Assembly (NCBI RefSeq): GCF_033807575.1
Contig: NC_084729.1
Coordinates: 310,001 to 374,000, forward strand
Reading direction: 5' to 3'
Length of the DNA stretch: 64,000 nt
DNA from: Cydia pomonella
Taxonomy: Eukaryota; Arthropoda; Insecta; Lepidoptera; Tortricidae
The translations under genes were made by a program, and so were the position numbers. Positions 18,346 to 31,499 of the stretch are shown piece after piece (the stretch's first letter is position 1; each line of letters begins with the position of its first letter). The notes below the pieces were generated by a model. The model had not been told where the DNA came from and ran no database searches. It saw only the letters and a list, made by a program, of their open reading frames with translations.

Positions 18346-18424
18346 ATCCCAATTACCTGTCATTAAATGTTACCCCCGAATTACGAATGATTTTACTATA
18401 AAGCAATCGAGCGTACGAATCTCC

Positions 18425-18530
18425 TGAAGGTAAGCCATTACCGTCGCCCATGGACACCTGTAACACCAGATGGGTTGTAAGTGCGTTACCGGCATTTAAG
18501 ATGGAAGCACGTTTTTCTTGTTTGAAATAA
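18425..18530 (-). mobile_element. LINE/SINE 3' tail fragment, family T2
   Basis: CCGTCGCCCATGGACACCTG and TAAGTGCGTTACCGGCATTT are the complement of the T2 tail seen at 44,595-44,715. Confidence 0.6.
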
Positions 18531-18949
18531 AACGCAATAATATTTTGTTCCTTTTATTTCGCATCATACGAGTATCTTCTTATTCCTATATGTCATACAA
18601 CTAACCTATCTTAGACTATAGGTAGGTACACAGTTTATATACCTAGGTTATATCTTTCAGTTAATAAACTTAACAAACGAAACAACAGACAGACGAGACT
18701 TCATACAAATACCCGTGGAATTTTAGAAAGAGGGAAATGGAGACTCGAGAGAAAGGGCCAAAAGTTAGTAATACATCGACAAAAAATAGCAGAGTTTGAA
18801 AAATAGTCAAATTTTTTATTTATTTAAGTACTTGTTAGACAATTTTTTACTGTTTATCGCATGGTGTGAGTAGTTAGGTAATTCGAACATTTGAGCAGGC
18901 ACATATTGAGTACTTAATTCAGTTTAAAATAAGCGGTTTTTTACTTAAG

Positions 18950-19050
18950 GATTTGCTGCACTGGATGCGTTCTACGGTCTGCGGTCAGGTCAGGTCAAAT
19001 TTAAATTATGACCTAACCTGTCCGCCATACGCATCCAGTGTGTCAAGTCC
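18950..19050. repeat. Foldback repeat
   Basis: CACTGGATGCGT at 18,959-18,970 pairs with ACGCATCCAGTG at 19,029-19,040, with an inner AGGTCAGGTCA / TGACCTAACCT pair. Confidence 0.65.
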
Positions 19051-19186
19051 CTTAGTGTTAGTGGATTCCAAATTTTAGGTGTCTTCGTCAAATGGGCTCT
19101 GGGAAAAAAAATTGCAAGATCGAAGTGATCCCATTAAAAAAAGTACCCGTAAAATATTTAAATATCTTATAAGCCCCAACGATTAA

Positions 19187-19349
19187 GCTGGCCATACACA
19201 CGAGGGTATGCCGGCGCAATTTTGCCTGTAAAGTTCAACTGCACAGGTAAAGCTGTATCGGAAACTGCACAGGCTAATACCACACACGCTCCGTTTTATC
19301 TGTGCAGTTCAAAAAACTGCGCAGGCACACCCTAGTGTGTATGGCCAGG
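19187..19349. mobile_element. piggyBac-type MITE with TTAA target sites
   Basis: A 163-base element with ends GCTGGCCATACACACGAGGG and CCCTAGTGTGTATGGCCAGG, flanked on both sides by TTAA (19,183-19,186 and 19,350-19,353). TTAA duplication is characteristic of piggyBac-family transposition. No coding capacity. Confidence 0.75.
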
Positions 19350-19659
19350 TTAATAGGTCATTTAGGTTGCGAAATTAAGCACTTTAGGTCTAAATACAAT
19401 GTTCGTACAGATTGCGTTCGAGTGGATATGTACGCTAACGCCATCTGTGGAAATTATCATGTTGACATAAAATTTCATAACGTAATATTATTTCTAATGC
19501 TTGTGTTTTAAGTTTAAATCCCCCGAACTGGTTGCAGGTGATTTTGAAAGTCTATATTATTAAAACATGTTTTATTCTTCTGTAGATAGACATTTTGTAA
19601 GGGCTCTAAAAATTACAATGGTACTTTTTTGTGTGTATAATTTTATTATTATTATTTCC

Positions 19660-20160
19660 TTGGATTTCACGGGTCTATAAATCCCGGTCTTTTGATAGGC
19701 TTGCGTGGGGATATAGATCCAACACGTAGAGGCCCCTTGGAGAGCTTTAATGTCATGTAGAACGCCTGATGGAACCCGTTCACAGGCGCAACAATAGACA
19801 CCCATGAACCGGTCGCAGCAGGCATTGGGACTATTGTAATAAAAGTGAACAGTATAACGGTCTATGGATCGAAGTTTGGGAGGATAATGAGACTGGGTTA
19901 TTGCAAAGACGTCCGGACACCTGCCATAACAATGTTTCCACTAGTTATCGAGGCAGGCGGTGACTCGCCGCCCGCTAGATGGGCCCCTGAAAATGCCGTC
20001 GTGAAGACGACCAGGAGCAACGCCGGTGTGAGCGGCTCAGGGGTGTCGAGAGGTGTACGACGCTTTCTACCCAGTGGCTGATAACAGCCACTGTGCCAAC
20101 TCGCGTCTTATGCAAGTTTTCACTTCCACCCCTGGAGCGTTTATTATTATTTTATTGTTA
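19660..20160. repeat. GC-richer island, probably decayed retroelement
   Basis: Higher GC than its surroundings and a short plus-strand frame at 19,845-20,081 without recognisable domain or splice context. I suspect an old retroelement but cannot name it. Confidence 0.3.
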
Positions 20161-20224
20161 TAACTATAATTTGTATTGTAGTTTGCCCTTTTTTATAAAA
20201 AGAGGAAAACAAGCTAATTCCTTG

Positions 20225-20345
20225 ATAGTAAGCGGTGACTGTCGCCCATGGACACCTACAACACCAGAGGGAAGCGCAAGTGCGTTTCCGGAATGTAATA
20301 TGGGAGTAAGTTTTCTTGAAGGGTTGAACGTTGTATCTGTCCGGA
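20225..20345 (-). mobile_element. T2 tail fragment
   Basis: CTGTCGCCCATGGACACCTA and AAGTGCGTTTCCGGAATGTA match the T2 family on the minus strand. Confidence 0.6.
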
Positions 20346-20429
20346 GATACGTAAAAAAAATAAAAGAAATCATGCACTTAAAATCATGGGTATTTCGTAT
20401 GAAGCGCTCGTCTTACAATAACCTTTGAC

Positions 20430-23400
20430 AGTTCACCGCTATATGTATTTGTTTTTCGTAAACGGATATTATTGTTATTTTAAAAATAATCTCACTACAC
20501 CGCCTCAATGGGATGATTTAAAAAATAATTGATAAATACACAATCTATTTTAAATAAAATATAAGCAAAAAAAAAACTAGAGTTTTTTAATTTATGAAAT
20601 CCTTGTTTCGGTAAAAGTTACACTTTTTATCTAAAACTTTTTTAAATGAGTATCCATAGTATATTAACTTTACTCATAGTAGTGTATGTAAATAGTCGGA
20701 GCCCCGACCGCAATTTAGCAACAGTCATCATTTAATTTTAAAAAGTGTTTTATGTTAAAATCATAGTGTAATGTCCCTCTCCAATGAACTTTGCTAAATA
20801 TAGACCATTTTAGTAGATACATAACAAACAATGAAATTCGTTGATAGATCGAAAATTCGATGTTATATAACATAAGGTTTTATGACAGTAAATCATGTCT
20901 ATGTTTTATAGTAATGTGGTAAATGTTCACATAATTATGAAGTGTTCACTCAGTTTCATTGCTATTACAGGTTATTTACATTTAATTATTATATTTTTTT
21001 AATAATTTTGTAGGTAATTAGTTTTAGTAAATGAAAAGCTGATGTAAACACACCTATCTTTATGTATTTTTTTAACCTGGGCAAATCAAAATATATTCAA
21101 TTTAACAACGAAATTAAATCTAATAAAATAATTAACATAAATAAATTAACTAAGTATGTCATAACTAATTTCATTTTTATGAGATAAAAAAAAGCTACAC
21201 TTGAGATAAAATAATATATAGTTTTAGGTTGGCCTAAAATCATATTAAACTATCAGAATATTTTTCTTACTTACAGGTTTTTTTAAATGTAATTAAAAAA
21301 TGAAACTACAATCATTTGACTAAAACAAAACGCCATATCTTAAATATATTCTCCGTTAAGTTTTGATACACAAACGCAACGTTTGTTAAAATTATCAATA
21401 ATATGCTGCAGTAAGAAAAAAAAACAAAGTATTTTTTGAGGCATCCTGCATGACCATCTTATTGTAAAGTAATAGCAATAAATCCGGTGAACACCTTTCA
21501 AACTAAAATTATAACTAATAGTAACAGTGACTTATGAACAATATTTTATATATATATTTTTTTTTGTATTTTTATTACACTTTACAATTAGCCCAACTTA
21601 TCAAAAACTGACAATTTGACTAGGAGTCTGACAGATCGGGCCATTTTGACATTTACAGCGGTGACTGCCAGATAACAGAACAACTTAATAAATAGCTCAA
21701 CAGAAACGCTCACAGACGAGCAAAGACCTAAAAGTACACTTATTCCTCTATTTTAAAAACTACATTAATATTTATGCAACATTAAAAAAAAATCTAATCA
21801 AAAGGGGGGGATAAAAAAAACGCCCCACTTTTTTCGTATTTTTGTTTTTTTTTTGGGGAACCTTAAATAGATCACATCACTATGATATAAATATATAAAG
21901 TCGCGTAGGATCAAGATTAATCAATAAATAGAGGGGGAGGTAAAATCACTAACACTTTCTGGTCATTTAGTTTCACTTTTGACGGCGATAGCTCATTCAA
22001 GCTCAGTACATGCGTTAGACAGCTGCGGGTGTAATATCACAGCACTCCACACTACAGTCGCCGAGTTTCTTGCGGGCCCCGTATCGAGTTACCCTCCTCT
22101 AATTTAGGAGGGATTTAAATCTTCTCAGTGTAACTATTAATATGTCCACTTTTAAAATAAACTATTTTTATCTTTACACGTGTATTGTAATATCACACCA
22201 TATTTAATCTGAGATACGCCACTGTGATATGACATTGTTCACAAATATTAAATAAATAAAATTATGACTTTTTTACTTTTGGCTTTATGACGAAATAGGT
22301 AACATAAAAGCAACCAAAGTAATACATAGTATTTATTTAACTTGTGTATTACGGTGTGATTAGTAATGTGACGTCAGAAACATTCCAAATTTCCGAAATT
22401 GTGACATGAAATATTTCAGATAATTATTTTTATTTAAACTTCTCATATTTTTGTATGGTGATCGTAATTTTTCATTTCCGAAATGAAGCTTTTGTTTGCT
22501 GTGGAATTTTTCTGAAATATCCGAGAACTTGTTTTAAACGTTCCGCAACTGTGATATTACATTCGCAGCTAGTACAATACCAGGGTCTGCCTGCCCATCT
22601 ACCGACCTAACCAAACAGAACTACCTAGTCTAGCTGTGACAACACTTATGGACGGTAGAAAAAAGGGGGGGCAGAAATAGGGGGAATAAAAATGATCATT
22701 TTTTCCGTTTTTTTTTGGAAAATAATGGGCTCATTTGAGAGATAGTATTCCTTTACGTCATTTTAGTTTTTTCGTAAATTTTATAATTTTACTGCTTTGA
22801 GATTCACCCAAATTAGGCAACGAAACGGAATTCGAAAATTAGCATTAAAATATAGAACAAGCTAAATATTCCAATAATTTGGAAAAAATAAGCATTTAAA
22901 TATATTCCCCAACAAAGTAATCTTTACACGTATAGATTTGATGAGAGACATCTTCAAACAACACATAAGAAATTAAATATGGTCGACCTTTCAACTGTGC
23001 CTCTAAATAAGTTAGCATTTTCCATGATTTTTAGACAATGTTGAAGACATTTTTTCCGACCCTCTGACGCATACTGTTTACCAATGTACCGAAGAGACTT
23101 TTCAAAAATTGCAAAGTTTCCATGAAATGTTCTCGATATTTTTTTCTTCACGTTTATTGCCAAACCTTCTTACAGTTACTTTCGATTTATATGACACTTC
23201 AAGTAGACGTCAATGAGTGACGTAAATGTTAAATGAAACAGTCGTCAACAGTTACGAACATTGAGTAATAATCCCTAATCTGAACGGGAACTTTCTAAGT
23301 GGAAACATGCATGGGAATTTTCTCATGAAAGTTTCCAGAAATTTTGAGAATGTTTTTGGGCATGTTGAAAGGTCTAACCTTAAAATGGTCTAGCGGTTAA

Positions 23401-23967
23401 AAAACGAAATACTACGACATCTATTGCGCATTATTGCTGAGTTTATTGCAATATTCAAAATAGAAATCGACATACTACTTTTACTACACACATGCATACA
23501 TGTAAGGAAAAAAATTGGGCTTGTAGCTCAATAGAAATGACAAACAATATAAACAAATCAATTTACCTTCAATACTTCGTAATCAGAATCACGCACTTTT
23601 TACGGATAACCTTGATTTTATCTACAGTTTATATACTATTAGAAATATTAGAACAAATTAAATTATTTTCAGAAAATATTCTTAGTATAATTCTTAGTAT
23701 ATGACATTTATTTCAGTTTATAGTTTATAAACTTACCTAATTTTTTTATTTATGTCATTTATTAGTTAAAATATAGTAATATAGTTGATATTATTTCAAT
23801 GAAACTTTTGTAATAATGTTAGGTTATATGTCAAATGCTAACCAAATCTATCATGTTTGTTTACATTATTTGCCATTTTATTGAGCTCCATTTTATGTAC
23901 TTCGCATCGATACGTTTATTTTTAACTACTCAGAAGGGACATTTGAGATTTAAAAATATTGTTTTAA
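20430..23967. other. AT-rich intergenic DNA, no gene seen
   Basis: Long AT-rich stretch with homopolymer runs and short G-runs near 21,805 and 22,670. No plausible exon, RNA gene or well-bounded repeat was recognised. Confidence 0.5.
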
Positions 23968-24060
23968 ATTACGATCACCCATGGACACCTGCAGCACCAG
24001 AAGAGTTGTACGTGCGTTGCCGGCCTTTAAGGGAGGACGCTCTTTTATTTAAGGTAAGAA
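23968..24060 (-). mobile_element. T2 tail fragment
   Basis: ATCACCCATGGACACCTGCA and GTGCGTTGCCGGCCTTTAAG are the T2 family on the minus strand. Confidence 0.6.
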
Positions 24061-24210
24061 GGTCTTATCGGTCCGGAAATACCTAGATGGCTCTTCAATA
24101 TGATTATAACCCAGTACAGTTTATAATAATTTGCTATATTCCGTATTAACGACGTAAACCGTTGAAAAAAATTATCATTCAACTCAAAAAGTTGCGAAGA
24201 TTGGCTAAAT

Positions 24211-24690
24211 ATGTTGTACCAAAAAACTCGCCTCTTTAACCAATCTGTCCTGCCCACCATGACCTACGGTGCCGAGACATGGACGCTCACTAAGGAGACT
24301 GTGCATAAAATTCGAGTGGCACAGAGAGCCATGGAGCGCGTCATGCTCGGCATCAAACTTCAAGACCGAGTGAGGAATGTCGAGATCCGACGTAGCACCA
24401 AGGTGCAAGACGTCGGACACGTCATTACCAAATTAAAATGGAGCTGGGCGGGACATGTTGCCAGGCAGAGTGATGGCAGGTGGGCCAAAATGCTAACGGA
24501 ATGGTGGCCGCTTTCAGACGAAAAGAATGCCTGGCGTCCGTTGGCTCGTTGGGTGGACGACATTCGGAAGACTGCGGGTCACTTCTGGATGAGATTGGCT
24601 CGGGACCGGGATAAGTGGCGTACTAGAAGAGAGGCCTATGCTCAGCAGTGGGCGATAAAAGGCTGATATGATGATGATGATGATGACCAA
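24211..24690 (+). pseudogene. RTE-clade LINE 3' end, ORF C-terminus open for 151 codons
   Basis: The translation includes QSVLPTMTYGAETWTLTKE, KWSWAGHVARQSDGRW, RWVDDIRKTAGHFWMRLA and RREAYAQQWAIKG, the familiar C-terminus of RTE LINEs. The element ends in a GATGATGATGATGA tail. The catalytic region is missing, so it is a 5'-truncated insert. A relative is at 61,400-61,650. Confidence 0.85.
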
Positions 24691-24699
24691 AAAATTGGG

Positions 24700-26789
24700 T
24701 TACATTTGCCCTAGACCATTACTTTGGTGCTTGAGACAGAGATTAATTCGGTGAAGGTTTAGTTTCTGCTTTGAAATGATAGCATAATGTTATGTTTGAT
24801 ATTCTGTTTCTTTTTTATATGTGCTGAGTGTGTGGGCCAAAATTACCCGCAGTTGGGTTAATGTAACCCCACTTTATGGTACTTGATAATAATGATACCA
24901 CAATCATTTCATGAACTGAATGAGTCACAAGTTATTTGTTTTGCATACTTTTAAATATCTAAAATAGACTACAGAAAAAGACTCTTAATAGTAAAATACG
25001 TACCGAAGCGTAGGTAATACAGCCCAAATAACAAATAACAAAAAAACATTGCGACTAGAAGATCTTTGTACATTTGACATTTCATGTCATTTAAGCAATA
25101 AAAAATCAACTATCACAACTAAAACACTTCAGACACATCTAACACTAGTTGGTAAAACACATAACATGTATCTCACTATTTTTGGCAACCCTAGAACTGT
25201 AGGGCTGTCGCTTAGAAAGTGTCTCTCTAAGCATAGTGCGAGAGCCGGCGAAAAACAGCTGGTACTCGTAATTTTTTAAATAATATTTTGAATCAATAAA
25301 TCAAGTTTCGATTTTGTGATTTTGTTTGTACCTACGTTAGAAATATCAATACAGATCTTGATATTATTCTGACTAGAAAACCTTATTCTAATGTCATGTT
25401 ATATCGCACTTTTAAAAAGAGATTTTTACATACTTACATACTCGCAAACGGGCCGTATTTCAATGCTAAAATGGCCAGATTTTAGATATATGTGTGACAT
25501 AGCTGTTTTGTAGTTAAAACTAAAATTAAATAGATAACTGTTTCTCGCCATTTCCATTCTAGTGGAACAACCATCTTGGAAGAAACTTTCAGTCCATTCT
25601 TGATATCGATTTTTATTTTGAATATGTTTTTTTATATTAAAATATTGCTAATGGATAGCGCAGACTGGTGAAATCACCTTACACGTTTCAAAAAATATGT
25701 TTTTTGTGTACAAAACAACGAAGATTCTAAACACCGACTAGCATGACTAGAAACCAGGACTAACAGACAATACTACACCTCTATACCTATCGCGATTTCT
25801 GGAACATTTTAATCAAGTTTCCTTTGACTCTGTCGAGCGTGATAATTGTTTAGTTTACTTTCAACTCTAATGGGTTTATTCATAAACGCTTGTCAAGTCT
25901 AGTGAGCCCTCGATAATCGTTTAAAGTCCTTATCAACTTAGTGAACAAATCAAATAATTGAAATAAATAAAAAATATTGAATAATTTTCAAAGGCGCCTT
26001 GGTACAAATATTGCGTACTCGAGAATTTGGGACGATCATCACCGTAGCTGGGTAGACTAGAGATACAGGGCGTTAGCCGCGTAAGCTGAATAAGCCGGTA
26101 CAAATCCGGCTTCCGCCAATTAAGGACATCTATTTCAGTTTATATTATATTATCTGTTATTTTAGACCTTAGTGTTTGTTAGGAAGGGTAAAATTTAACA
26201 AAGGTTTGCAAAGTTATATGAATAAAGGGGTTAGTTCTAAAACTTATGACATATGTATATTGAAAAAAAAAAATTAAAATGTATTTAAAACAATACTTAT
26301 ATAACGTTCTCCTGTCCTATTTGATACTAATGGTTCGAATCCCAGTAATTGCATTTTATGTTTATCTTCATTCTTTGTTTACAAGTTATAGATGATTTTT
26401 CTATTTTTTAAATATTAATCGTCTAGAACCAACAACATATACCTTATTGAACTTACGTGAGACCAGGTTCATTTATTTTAGAGTGTCCCAAAATATTTGT
26501 TTGTTTTGTTTCGGCACAAATGAGTATGTCTACAATTAATTATTAGTTTTGTAATAAATTATAACTTTTCAAATTTATATCGTTAATGTATCAGCTCTTA
26601 GAAGAATTTGTCAATAATATCGCAATAAAATTTTAAGTTTTAATGTTGTGTGAGTCGAATAGAAAGCTTTTTTTCTGCAAGTTGACAGAAATGTTCCAGA
26701 AATCGTCTTAATCGTCAGAAATCTCTTGGAGTTCCCGATTGTGTAATTGGTGTTTTTGTAGACGGATCAGCCCGAAGTAAAACGAAGTT
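24700..26789. other. AT-rich intergenic DNA, no gene seen
   Basis: No exon-like or repeat structure that I can support. Confidence 0.45.
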
Positions 26790-27290
26790 TGGCACCGAGG
26801 GTGGGGGCGCTGGCTCCTGGACTATAACGATCTTTTGTCTTTGTGTGAATATTGAATTATGTGACGTTTAATTTTAAATATAAATGTTGTATGACGCTGG
26901 TTACGAAATAGAAAGCGCTGTCTCCTGGCCTAAAATATAATTTAGTCTACGTGTGAAGGTTAAATTTAGTGACGTTTAATTTTTACTCTAAAGGTTCTTT
27001 TATTAAAAAAATATTAATTGTTTTATATTGAAGGAAAATATCGTGAGGAAACCGGACTAATCCCAATAAGGCCTAGTTTACCCTCTGGGTTGGAAGGTCA
27101 GATGGCAATCGCTTTCGTAAAAACTAGTGCCTATAGGATTAGGTGCCAAGTGAACCTCGGGTCTAATGAGCTGTGGCAAAATGCCGGGAGAGCGCGAGGA
27201 AGATGATGATTTTTATTAAATGTTTTATGACGCTGGTAACGAAAGCCCCGGCTCCTGGACTAGAGAGCACGGTGTGAGGTTGTTTCGACA
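26790..27290. repeat. Three-copy tandem repeat, about 100 bp, interrupted by a SINE
   Basis: Each unit carries GACGCTGGTTACGAAA or a variant, then GGCTCCTGGACTA-like, then TAGTGACGTTTAATTTT. The third unit is displaced by the SINE at 27,030-27,213; TTTTATTAAA lies on each side of that SINE. Confidence 0.55.
27030..27213 (+). mobile_element. SINE family 2 copy
   Basis: GAGGAAACCGGACTAATCCC, GGCCTAGTTTACCCTCTGGG and AATGCCGGGAGAGCGCGAGG, ending GATGATGATT. TTTTATTAAA before the AT-rich lead-in and after the tail is a likely target duplication. Confidence 0.75.
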
Positions 27291-28044
27291 CTGGCAGTTA
27301 TATCGTTATATTATATTGTTCGTGTCACAATGTTATATAATATAACAGCCAATGTAGGAGCACATTAATGCTTCGTTTATAATTTGTTGATAAAATAACT
27401 TTGCGAATATTTTATAAGACGCTTGCTAGTTTTATGTGTGATAGTTAATCAATGTCGTTTTTTTATGTTATAATTTTATACTTGGAAAGTTTATGTAGGA
27501 TGCGTAATAATTTAGCCATTATATTTTGGCATTTTTATTAGAAATACTTTTTATTTTGTTTTACTATATTTTATTTTTGCATAACAATCATCCACGTTAC
27601 ATAACGTAATTAATATAATATTATCATTCAATTGAATTATTTTTTCGAAGGAAAACATGTGTTTGTACTTTAGAAGTGTGAGTTTTGTTTCATAAGTTTA
27701 ATTGTTAAAATACATAGTTTTGTATAGTTTTTATCTAAGTATTTTGATATACATTTATATATCATTTTTATGATTTAAGAATCAAACGAATCTGCCGCCA
27801 AAAAGAAAATAGAGTAATAAAGTTTTGCATGTAAAACTTCTACACGCTCTAATTTCAATGTATTATAATTTCTAGCATCACAAATACTGACATATCCGAT
27901 CCATATCGTATCTAGACCTAATATTTGACATATTAAAGTTCGAATGGGGCCAGTACATAGATATATGTTACTTGAATGTTCAGAAATGAGAACGTAACTA
28001 TGATTTTATGGGACCTATCAGATCGTATATATCATTTTTTTGTA

Positions 28045-28440
28045 TTATATTTGTCTGTATGAGTAATAGACTAATGAAACTTTGTTTTGAGGGTACCAAG
28101 ATCGTAATTGTCGACATGTTTGTATTTTTTATATGTATATTTGTATGAGTTGAAGGACCAAGATCGTATTAATTTGTCAAAATGTTTGTATTTTTTGTGT
28201 ATTGAAAATGTTTATGAATGTATGTTTGTATGAGTAATTGCTCTTGCTTTGAAATTCCAAGATCGTATTTGATAAAAATTTTGTATTTATTAAATTATAT
28301 TTGTATGAGTAATAGACTAAAAACTCTTGCTTTGAGGGTAACATGATCGTATTTGTTATTGTTTAGTATTTTTTATATGATTGTTTATTTGTATGTTTGT
28401 ATGAGTAATATACTATTAACTCTTGCTTTTGTATTTTTAT
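28045..28440. repeat. Degenerate tandem repeat, five units of about 75-95 bp
   Basis: Unit landmarks are TTGTATGAGTAATAGACTA, ACTCTTGCTTTGAGGG, AAGATCGTATTTG and TTTGTATTTTTTATATG. Units start near 28,052, 28,140, 28,226, 28,300 and 28,396 and have diverged by indels. Confidence 0.65.
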
Positions 28441-28449
28441 GTATTTTTT

Positions 28450-31061
28450 GTATGAATAGTGTGTATGTATGTATGTATGAGCGGACGCCCCCACACTGCG
28501 CAGACGGCGAAGATATAAGGCATCTCATAGTGAAGAACCGAAAGATTAGGATTACTCTAACACCTATTATATGCCGATCTACGTTAATTATATATATATT
28601 ATGGTTATAAAATATTTGGTGTTTCCGTGGGATCTTAAACAATACCTTAATTATGGAATGGACAAAAAAAAACCACACAAAAACTGAATTACACAAAATT
28701 TGAATAGCCTATCTAAAAGATATAATATTTTAAGTTTTGCACATTGTATATATAATATACTTTAATATATGTAATTTCACCTAGCTAACATATCTACCAT
28801 TTTATAATGGCTCATAATGATTATAGCTTATTATATCTTAGCATAGCTTAGTTTTAGCGTTAGCGTATATATATGTATAGTGAAGGAAGTATATAGCAAC
28901 AAGAAAAGGCAACGATCTGCGTGTTTTTTCGGGGAATTAAAAAAAAATGCATTAAAAAAAAAGAAACGATCACAACTTCACTTTTCATACACGTACTCTG
29001 TACTTAAAACGATTGAGATAATTCTATGTCACATTTCTATGACAAATTCACACTTTTCTTAGGGAAAAAGTATTTACTTAATGATTTTTTTTAATTCCCC
29101 TTCTGCAGTCGGAAATGCTGAGTCTTAATCTAGTGGGTACATGCACTACACTATTTCAAGCGAATAATAGCCTTAAATATACCTAATCTCATAATATATG
29201 TTGACTATATCTAAATTTTCTATCTATTGGTTTCTTACTTTGATATCATAGCCTAGCAAACAAACTTAATACTATGGCATCTTTACTCTCGATTTGCGTT
29301 TACGACTTATCATCTGGGGTCAAATCGCGCCATTTGCGCTCGATTTCAGCTCTAAATGTATGTATATAAAGTTGATTTTTTCTTGACGCGGTATACTTGT
29401 ATAGTAAAAATAATGTCACAGTTCTTAGGTAAAGTATATGCTATAGTATTATGTAATGTGCTTGAGGACGTACCTCTAACCGGCGTGCGTAAAAGCCCTC
29501 GCTTCGGTTTCCTTTCGATTGACTAGATGACACAATTGACTCAACGATTCGACCCTTATCTTAAATGAACTATATATAATAATATATAAATATTTTACTA
29601 GCGATATGTCTCTCAAGTTTGACTAATGCCCAACAGAAAGCTAATAGATGAAACAAATTAACTACACTCAATAAAACGATAACTTTCTCAATATAATATA
29701 TAAAATACACCATTTACAAAATATTAATATCGAATTCTTAGGTATTGTGGATAGACACAGTACCTCCAAAAAGTTTCAAAAAAGACGATGTAGTACCGCT
29801 AGCTGTACTGGACGCTTGCGATTGTCGCATGCGACAGACACATCATGTCAGCGACGCGATAAATGACAAGCGACAAGCACCAGTGCGGCGCGCGGTCGAA
29901 ACGAACGAACATTACCTACGACGATTACATGCCCTTAAATCTAAACAATAAATATTTTTTCTTTCTTAACCACCTATACAATAAATAAATCTAATATTTT
30001 TCACTAAGTTTTTTCGGTATTCCCTCGAACTTTTAAGTGTATCCGTTAAGTATAGACACAACCATGTTTAAGTAAGTAAGTCGCGGCCGTGTTTGTTTGG
30101 CAAGATCCGGACTAGCAGGAGTAGGCGTGCCGCATGCCACATGCCACAATGTTGCATACCACAATGGCGTATACCATAATGTTGCATGCCGCAATGATAC
30201 ATGCCACGCTGGTGCGCTTTAAGTTACCGCAGTGTTAAAAGTTGACGCAACCTACAAACAGCTGTATCAAGAATTATCTATATACCCTCATGAAAGTATA
30301 AGTGTTGACTAAGGTTTCATATATCGTTTACCAACCTGTTGTTTACAATAATTCAAAGTTATTTATCTCTGTTGCTAGATGGCGTTACAATCACTTTGAT
30401 ATAAAATTCAGAATTCCTTAATTACTTTTATACGCAGCTCTGTCACGCTGGGTAAACAAACGCCGCGTTTCAGCCGCACCAGCGTACAAAAAGCGCATGC
30501 CGCACGCCGCAGCCCAACGGAATATAAAATGTTTTATAAAACCTCTCACTCGGCTGCCTAGTCATCTACATTCCTACTAAACATTTTTCCAAAAATCTAC
30601 ATTTTTCCTCTAACTTACTCTATACTTGTGCTTTTTACGCATTCGTAAATCGAATAACCATCCGCAACCATATTGTGCCCGCGTGGTTCGCCTTAATCTA
30701 GCTTATTATATGAATATCTATAATATATCTTTAAAATTATTTCTTATGCATTCTGTAGATATAATCATAAGCATATAGAAACCAAATATTCGATAAGTGA
30801 CTCACATTGCCTTTTCGACCCGTTCGGGTTACACTAAACGGCTTTAAGCCTAAAGAAAAGCTCACCCACCGAAACATCCTTAGTACTAAATATCCTTTTA
30901 GAACAGAACGGGGGGCTAGTCAAATAACAATCGTTTATAGAAAATGCCAATCAAAATGACGTTTCAAAAAGGCCGATCCATACCGCCATATATAAGATGA
31001 TACTTGTCTACATGACAACAACATGATAAAGACAGTGTCTCTCACTTTCAACCTCACGGTG
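28450..31061. other. Region downstream of Rox8, possible 3' UTR or intergenic
   Basis: No further coding exon is visible on the minus strand after the Rox8 stop at 31,458. I found no convincing cleavage signal, so the 3' UTR end is undefined. A small degenerate repeat built on GCATGCCACAATGTTGCATA lies at 30,125-30,215. Confidence 0.35.
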
Positions 31062-31178
31062 TTAAACAGCAGTGGCAGCATGGTTCCATTTTTATCACTT
31101 GTCACTATGCCCGTCACTTTCGCACTTACATACTTGTCAGAACGTGACAGACATGGTGACAAATGATAAAGAGCCGAC
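31062..31178. repeat. Foldback repeat, twin of 37,930-38,035
   Basis: TTTATCACTTGTCACTATGC pairs with ACATGGTGACAAATGATAAA around a 30-base loop. The other copy, in Rox8 intron 5 of those seen, is about 90 percent identical by eye and in the same orientation. Confidence 0.7.
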
Positions 31179-31457
31179 CATCTTAGCCCTACAGTGTTGG
31201 TTATTTTATCACATGGATAAAACTATCCATAATACACCTGCCGGGCGCTTGCGGATTGTCTCATCACAATAACAACGCGATAAATGAATGATAATGTGGC
31301 TTTTCGTTGCATCATTCTGATATTTTACTTTTCGATACGCATTCATCGATATACGATTGTGTTGGCTACGGCCCAACAGAAAGGGGGTCGAAGTGGGAGG
31401 TTAGGGAGGGGGAGGGGGGGTTTAGACGCAGTCGGCGCGGCAGCAGCACCCGCGCCC

Positions 31458-31499
31458 TCACACCAGCAGGCTCGGTGCGAGCCACTCATCCTCACTAAT
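31458..31499 (-). CDS. Rox8: Rox8 terminal coding exon
   Basis: Acceptor GTTTTTTCCAG|ATTAGTG. In the phase left by the previous exon it reads ISEDEWLAPSLLV and then TGA. It is short, so its assignment rests on the strong acceptor, the phase and the immediate stop. Confidence 0.7.
   Translation of the reverse strand: MSEDEWLAPSLLV

Noticed and set aside
19845..20081. Plus-strand frame of 78 codons
   Set aside because: No recognisable domain and surrounded by repeat-like sequence.
29745..29951. Plus-strand frame of 68 codons in a slightly GC-richer patch
   Set aside because: No signal peptide, domain, splice context or promoter; may belong to the Rox8 3' untranslated region on the other strand.
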